A stretch of 35,927 bases of DNA from NCBI GenBank assembly GCA_029262315.1, contig JAJCZP010000218.1, positions 1 to 35,927 on the forward strand. The letters run 5' to 3'. The stretch is from Deltaproteobacteria bacterium. GTDB taxonomy: Bacteria > Desulfobacterota > Binatia > UTPRO1. The notes beneath the pieces are model-generated. The model ran no database searches. It saw nothing but the letters and a program-made list of their open reading frames with translations, and was not told the DNA's origin. Below are positions 31,952 through 35,927 of this stretch, piece by piece; position 1 is the stretch's first letter, and each line of letters begins with the position of its first letter. The position numbers were made by a program, and so were the translations under genes.

Positions 31952-33052
31952 CTATTCGGGGCCGAGGAGGAGGAAGGCGCCGAGGACGGTGAAGACGGCG
32001 TTGGCGGCCCAGCCGGCGATGGCGGGAGGGATGGCGCCGCCGTGGCCGAGTGACAGGCACAGCGCGAGGATCACCCAGTAGGAGAATCCGACCATCAGGC
32101 CCATGCCGGCGCTGGCCACGAGTGGACGCTGGCGCGGATTGCGGCTGGCGAGCGGGATGGCGATCAGCGTCATCACGAACGGCAGGAACGGCAGCGCGAG
32201 TTTCAGGTGTAGGTCGACGCGCAACTCCGTCATGTCGATGCCCTTGCGGCTCAAGTCGTTGATGCGATGCCGCAGCCGTAGGAAGTTGAGCTCCTCCGCA
32301 TCCGTGTCGAGAATGCGGAAGTCCTGCGGGCGGTCGGGGAGGGTGAAGTCCTCGTGGCCGAGCGCCGTGACGCCGACGTTGCCGGCGTCATCGAAGCTAC
32401 GCTCCGTGGCGAGGTGGAACTCCCAGCGATCGCCCCGCCACTGCGCGCTCGGAATCTCCACCAACCGCTTGAGCTCGAACGTTGGGCTGAAGTCGTACAC
32501 GGTCAGACCGACCAGGCGTTCCTGCCGCGAGTCGAAGTGTTCGATGTTGTAGATGCCGGCGCTCCCGTGGAACCAGATGCCGTGCTCGCTGAGGAGCGCC
32601 CGCATCGGTTGTTTCTTGATTTCCACGTACTCGATCTGGCGCGAACGACTGGCGCAGTACGGAACGACGACCTCGTTCCAGAACAGGATCGTGAGGCCGA
32701 GGATCGCGGCGGTCAGCAGTAGTGGCCAGCCGATTTGAAGCGTGCTGATGCCGGACGCTCGGAGCGCCGTGATCTCGCTGTGGTGCGCCATGATGCCGAG
32801 ACCGAGCAGGACCGAGGCCAGCGTCGCCACGGGGACGAGTTGCGTGATGATGAGCGGTATCTTGTACAGCAGGTGGCGGGCGACCGCGCTCGCGCTCGCG
32901 CCGTGTCTGAGAAACGAGTCGAGGTTGTCGAAGAAGTCGACGAGGACGTAGATCATGAGGAACGCGACCATGCACAAGCCGAAGATTCGCGCGCACTCGA
33001 TGAGCACGTAGCGTCGGAGGATGGCCGATGAATTGACGACGGCGCTGCTCAT
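31952..33052 (-). CDS. lptG: LPS export permease LptG
   Basis: The start is ATG 33052, within the ATGA overlap of lptF; the longer reading into lptF is wrong-frame. The 366-residue protein has the YjgP/YjgQ layout: three N-terminal transmembrane helices (IFGLCMVAFLMIYVLVDFF, PLIITQLVPVATLASVLLGLG, GWPLLLTAAILGLTILF) with the coupling segment HHSEITALRASGIS, a periplasmic beta-jellyroll, and three C-terminal helices (LPFLPFVMTLIAIPLA, GLMVGFSYWVILALCL and the last near AVFTVLGAFLLL). With LptF and LptB it extracts lipopolysaccharide from the inner membrane. LptF/G indicate a diderm cell. Confidence 0.95.
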   Translation of the reverse strand: MSSAVVNSSAILRRYVLIECARIFGLCMVAFLMIYVLVDFFDNLDSFLRHGASASAVARHLLYKIPLIITQLVPVATLASVLLGLGIMAHHSEITALRASGISTLQIGWPLLLTAAILGLTILFWNEVVVPYCASRSRQIEYVEIKKQPMRALLSEHGIWFHGSAGIYNIEHFDSRQERLVGLTVYDFSPTFELKRLVEIPSAQWRGDRWEFHLATERSFDDAGNVGVTALGHEDFTLPDRPQDFRILDTDAEELNFLRLRHRINDLSRKGIDMTELRVDLHLKLALPFLPFVMTLIAIPLASRNPRQRPLVASAGMGLMVGFSYWVILALCLSLGHGGAIPPAIAGWAANAVFTVLGAFLLLGPE

Positions 33053-34227
33053 GGGTGCGACGTCACTCGCTTCTGGCGCAGGAGTGCGAGCCGTTGGCCG
33101 AGCCTTCCAGCAATGCCCCAAGGCTTCTCGCGTGCCGCGGATTGAAACAGCGCGAGCCCGATGAGTGTGAAGAAGGCATTGGGCATCCACAGACCGACCA
33201 TGGGTGGGAGCGTGCCCTTCTCGGCCATAGTCTCTCCCGCGGTCAGCAGCAGGTAATAGACGAAGAGCAGGGCAAGGCTCACCGAGAATCCTCGCGAACG
33301 GACGGCGCGTACCGGCTGGAGGCCGAGCGGCACCGCGATGAGGCCGAACACGAGACACGCGAACGGCAGTGCGAACTTCCGATGAAACTCGACGAGAAGC
33401 TCGTTGGCGTCGCCGTCAGTGTTGCGCTTTGCGGCAATCGCATCGCGCAGTTCGCCTAGCGTCATTTCCTTCGCGGTCTTCTCTTTCGACGAGAATTTCG
33501 CGAGCGCGACGGCGAGGTCCAGGGTGACGTCGTACACCGTGAAGTCGGTCTTTTGGTAGCTCTGCTCGCCCTGGATGAATGTGTGGATGTTGCCGTCGGT
33601 CAGTCGGAGCGTGACGTGTTGCGTGCTTTCGTCGCCGACGAGCACGCCGCGTTTGGCCGTGACGGTATTGCGTTGATCGGGTTCGCGGCTATCGGCGATG
33701 AGGATGCCTCGCAGCTGGTCGCCAGGCGGATCGACATGCTCGACGTAGATGACCAGGCCCGCGAAGTCATCGTTGAAGACTCGCTCCTGCAGGCCGGCGC
33801 TCGCGCGTGTTTTGGCGATCTCGTACAGGCTCGTTTTCAGGCCGACGTTGCCCCACGGGCGCGCGTACGCGGCGACGAAGAAGCTCAACACGTAGATGAC
33901 CATTGTGAACAGCAGGACGGGGACCATCATCTGGTACAGGCTGATGCCCGAGGTTTTCAGCGCGACGATCTCGCTGTCGGCCGACTTGCGGCCGAACGAC
34001 AGCAGGATGGCGAGCAACAGTCCCATCGGCACGGTGACTTCGAGGAAGGTCGGGAGGATGTACCCGAAGACCTTGGCAATCTGGTAGATGGGGACGCCAC
34101 GGTTGACGACCAGCTCAACCAGCTTCAGCATGCGCGCCGTGAGCAGGATGAAGGTGAAGACGCCGATGCCGAAGAGGAACGGGGTGACGACTTCCCTCAG
34201 GAAGTATCGGCGTAGAGTCGGGCCCAT
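33049..34227 (-). CDS. lptF: LPS export permease LptF
   Basis: The 392-residue protein is the first of the lptF-lptG pair and overlaps lptG by four bases. Three N-terminal helices (PFLFGIGVFTFILLTARML, LEVTVPMGLLLAILLSF, PVLLFTMVIYVLSFFVAAY) include the coupling motif SADSEIVALKTSGISLYQM, followed by a jellyroll domain and three C-terminal helices (ACLVFGLIAVPLGL, FSVSLALLFVYYLLL, FFTLIGLALF). Together with LptG it forms the permease core through which lipid A and LPS move toward LptC and LptA. It is divergent to rlmB with only 45 bp between them, so overlapping promoters are likely. Confidence 0.95.
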   Translation of the reverse strand: MGPTLRRYFLREVVTPFLFGIGVFTFILLTARMLKLVELVVNRGVPIYQIAKVFGYILPTFLEVTVPMGLLLAILLSFGRKSADSEIVALKTSGISLYQMMVPVLLFTMVIYVLSFFVAAYARPWGNVGLKTSLYEIAKTRASAGLQERVFNDDFAGLVIYVEHVDPPGDQLRGILIADSREPDQRNTVTAKRGVLVGDESTQHVTLRLTDGNIHTFIQGEQSYQKTDFTVYDVTLDLAVALAKFSSKEKTAKEMTLGELRDAIAAKRNTDGDANELLVEFHRKFALPFACLVFGLIAVPLGLQPVRAVRSRGFSVSLALLFVYYLLLTAGETMAEKGTLPPMVGLWMPNAFFTLIGLALFQSAAREKPWGIAGRLGQRLALLRQKRVTSHP

Positions 34228-34272
34228 TCCGAAGCATCACATGCTATAGAACTCGAGCCTGGATTGTAAGCG

Positions 34273-35043
34273 ATGTCTCGACGTCATTCCCGCGGTCGTC
34301 CGCGCGCGCCTGAGCCGGTGGCTGATCTCGTTTTCGGGATCAATCCGGTGCGAGAGCTCTTGCGCGCCCAGCCCGATGCGCTGCAGTCCCTCGTCGCGGT
34401 GCCCGGCACCCGTGCCGTCGAGCCACTCCTCGAGACGGCGCGCCAGCTTGGGGTTGCCGTCGAGCTGACCGACGTCCCAACGCTCGATCGGCTGACCGGA
34501 CGTGGCCATCACCAAGGGGTTGCCGCGCGGGCGCGGGCGTTTCGCTACGCGGCCCTGTCCGAGCTGCTCCAGAGTGGCTCGCGACTCTTGGTGGCCCTCG
34601 ACGGGGTGACCGACCCCCAGAATCTGGGCGCGATCATCCGCTCGGCAGAGGTCCTGGGCGCTGGCGGGTTGATCCTTCCTCAGGACCGGACGGCCGCGGT
34701 CAGCCCAGCGGCGGCCCGAGCCTCCGCTGGCGCGAGCGCCCACCTCCCGGTGGCCAGAGTGGTCAATCTGGCCCGGGCGCTGGCCGAGTCGAAGGAGGTC
34801 GGGTACTGGATAGTTGGGCTGGACCCAGAGGGAGCCCAGCAATTTCAACAACTTCCGGATATTGAGCGAGCTATCATTGTGATTGGTAGCGAAGGGGCGG
34901 GTACCCGGAGATTGATTCGCGCCCAGTGCGATTTTCGGGTACAGATTCCCGTTCACGGCCGCGTTGAGTCGCTGAATGCGTCGGTCGCCGCCGGAATCGG
35001 GATCTACGAGCTGGGCCGCCTGCTGGGGGTGTCGAAAGCTTGA
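34273..35043 (+). CDS. rlmB: 23S rRNA (guanosine-2'-O)-methyltransferase RlmB
   Basis: The 256-residue SPOUT-class enzyme methylates the ribose of a guanosine in the 23S rRNA P loop (G2251 in E. coli numbering). The N-terminal substrate-binding domain starts VFGINPVRELLRA; the SPOUT core has LDGVTDPQNLGAIIRSAE (motif 1), IVIGSEGAGTRRL (motif 2) and IPVHGRVESLNASVAAGI (motif 3), which shape the trefoil knot and SAM pocket. The N-terminal SRRHSRGRPR tail is basic. The ATG start gives the usual length. It precedes the tRNA-tuf block, grouping translation genes together. Confidence 0.94.
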   Translation: MSRRHSRGRPRAPEPVADLVFGINPVRELLRAQPDALQSLVAVPGTRAVEPLLETARQLGVAVELTDVPTLDRLTGRGHHQGVAARARAFRYAALSELLQSGSRLLVALDGVTDPQNLGAIIRSAEVLGAGGLILPQDRTAAVSPAAARASAGASAHLPVARVVNLARALAESKEVGYWIVGLDPEGAQQFQQLPDIERAIIVIGSEGAGTRRLIRAQCDFRVQIPVHGRVESLNASVAAGIGIYELGRLLGVSKA

Positions 35044-35068
35044 CACCTTCTACCCCTATAGATACTTA
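35040..35068 (+). promoter_or_regulatory. candidate promoter for the tRNA-tuf transcript
   Basis: A perfect TTGACA (35040-35045) overlaps the rlmB stop, and TACTTA (35063-35068) follows at 17 bases; an AT-rich CTATAGATACTT surrounds it. It is about 230 bp before tRNA-Thr. The -10 box is poor, so this is a candidate only. Confidence 0.4.
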
Positions 35069-35300
35069 GGATGGTTCGCACTTCATCCGCTCGCCCCGTT
35101 CTGTCACTCCGACGGTGACGGGTGCGCCTCGTGACCAGAGGCGCGACGGGTCCACGGCAGAACTGGGAATGGGCGGCGTGTTCTATAGGCAAACATTCGA
35201 ACGAGCGGTCGGAGCTGATCCGGTGACGCGCAAAAGGGGAGCGTGATGCAGCGAACGTTGAGTCTTGCGCGCGCTACACGACCCGTTTGCTCGAGTTGGC

Positions 35301-35372
35301 GCTGGCGTAGCTCAACGGTAGAGCACCTGATTTGTAATCAGGCGGTTGTAGGTTCGATTCCTATCGCCAGCT
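35301..35372 (+). tRNA. tRNA-Thr (TGT)
   Basis: Acceptor GCTGGCG pairs perfectly with CGCCAGC, the anticodon loop TTTGTAA gives TGT (Thr), the T-loop is TTCGATT and the discriminator is T. It is the first of four tRNAs before tuf, as in the E. coli thrU-tyrU-glyT-thrT-tufB order. Confidence 0.95.
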
Positions 35373-35391
35373 TCGAGGCGTCGCATGTCGC

Positions 35392-35474
<83 letters not shown>

Positions 35475-35554
35475 TCCAGAGGTCGAACCACGAATATCGA
35501 GGAATCTGCCAACGCGGCACCAAGGATCGTACGAACCACATGAAGAATTGCAGC

Positions 35555-35628
35555 GCGGGAATAGCTCAGTTGGCTAGAGCATCAGCCTTCCAAGCTGAGG
35601 GTCGCGGGTTCGAATCCCGTTTCCCGCT
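35555..35628 (+). tRNA. tRNA-Gly (TCC)
   Basis: Acceptor GCGGGAA pairs with TTCCCGC, the anticodon loop CTTCCAA gives TCC (Gly) and the T-loop is TTCGAAT. Discriminator T. It is third in the tRNA block preceding tuf. Confidence 0.95.
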
Positions 35629-35665
35629 TCGAGCGCAGCTGATGACACGGACGATCGTGTCGGGC

Positions 35666-35738
35666 GCCCAGGTAGCTCAGTTGGCAGAGCACGTCCTTGG
35701 TAAGGACGAGGTCGGCGGTTCGATCCCGCTCCTGGGCT
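35666..35738 (+). tRNA. tRNA-Thr (GGT)
   Basis: Acceptor GCCCAGG pairs with CCTGGGC, the anticodon loop TTGGTAA gives GGT (Thr) and the T-loop is TTCGATC. Discriminator T. It ends 59 bp before the tuf start. Confidence 0.95.
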
Positions 35739-35797
35739 TTCGGGTTACGCGCTGATCGACTGGGTAGTTTTGAGCAAACGGAAGAGCCGGAGGAGCG

Positions 35798-35927
35798 ATG
35801 GGTAAGGCGAAATTCGAGCGGACGAAGCCGCACGCGAACGTGGGGACGATTGGGCACGTCGATCACGGGAAGACGACGTTGACGGCGGCGATCACGAAGG
35901 TGCAGTCCGAGCACAAGATGGGCGAGT
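35798..35927 (+). CDS. tuf: elongation factor Tu (5' part, cut by window end)
   Basis: ATG 35798 follows GGAGGAG. The visible 43 codons read [20 protein letters not shown] then [13 protein letters not shown]: the P-loop GHVDHGKT that binds GTP phosphates identifies EF-Tu, which delivers aminoacyl-tRNA to the ribosome. The rest, and probably secE-nusG beyond, lie outside the window. The four tRNAs just upstream are the classical neighbours and probably share its transcript. Confidence 0.95.
   Translation, partial: MGKAKFERTKPHANVGTIGHVDHGKTTLTAAITKVQSEHKMGE

Overview
The window is GC-rich bacterial DNA from a deltaproteobacterial-type organism. Several signs point that way: many secreted or lipoprotein Cys-rich proteins with myxobacterial-style CGDG...EQCDG repeats, an F420-type luciferase-like oxidoreductase, LptF/LptG (so a Gram-negative outer membrane) and the arrangement tRNA-Thr/Tyr/Gly/Thr-tuf. 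Binatota (Candidatus Binatia) is my best guess at a lineage, but that is inference from protein style, not a measured placement.

Layout. Positions 1-7500 are an accessory island: a stand-alone GIY-YIG nuclease domain, two tiny Cys-rich proteins, a serine recombinase, a divergent two-helix membrane protein of SLATT type, and a compact operon SIR2-like / HerA-like ATPase / KTSC-domain protein (3231-6521), followed by a zinc-ribbon-like protein. The SIR2 and HerA pair matches the known SIR2-HerA anti-phage arrangement. The translationally coupled third gene (KTSC) and the divergent SLATT-like gene are the parts I consider possibly undescribed. The island ends on the right at a copy of the 3' half of a tRNA-Val(UAC) gene (7454-7495), the usual footprint of tRNA-targeted integration.

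Positions 7500-17000 are a patchwork: a response regulator with a decayed HD-GYP domain, Cys-rich and beta-helix secreted proteins, an NTF2-like protein, YqeY, an SRPBCC protein and a lipoprotein. They are interspersed with a large-serine-recombinase remnant, further degenerate tRNA 3' halves, and a 123-bp direct repeat bracketing the lipoprotein gene. Two secreted-protein genes share an upstream block with three TTACC-type boxes.

Positions 17000-25900 hold mostly exported proteins: a metzincin protease, a lysophospholipid-acyltransferase-like protein, a lipoprotein gene and Cys-rich ORF that look split by a frameshift, a shrunken paralogue of the beta-helix protein, a secreted protein with a two-fold repeat, a small membrane protein, and a lipoprotein esterase whose alpha/beta-hydrolase fold appears circularly permuted.

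Positions 26000-35927 are mostly core genome: a glycosyltransferase-methyltransferase fusion, an F420-type oxidoreductase, a MOSC protein, tRNA-Asp, rplM-rpsI-argC, lptF-lptG (opposite strand), rlmB, then tRNA-Thr, -Tyr, -Gly, -Thr and the start of tuf, cut by the window edge.
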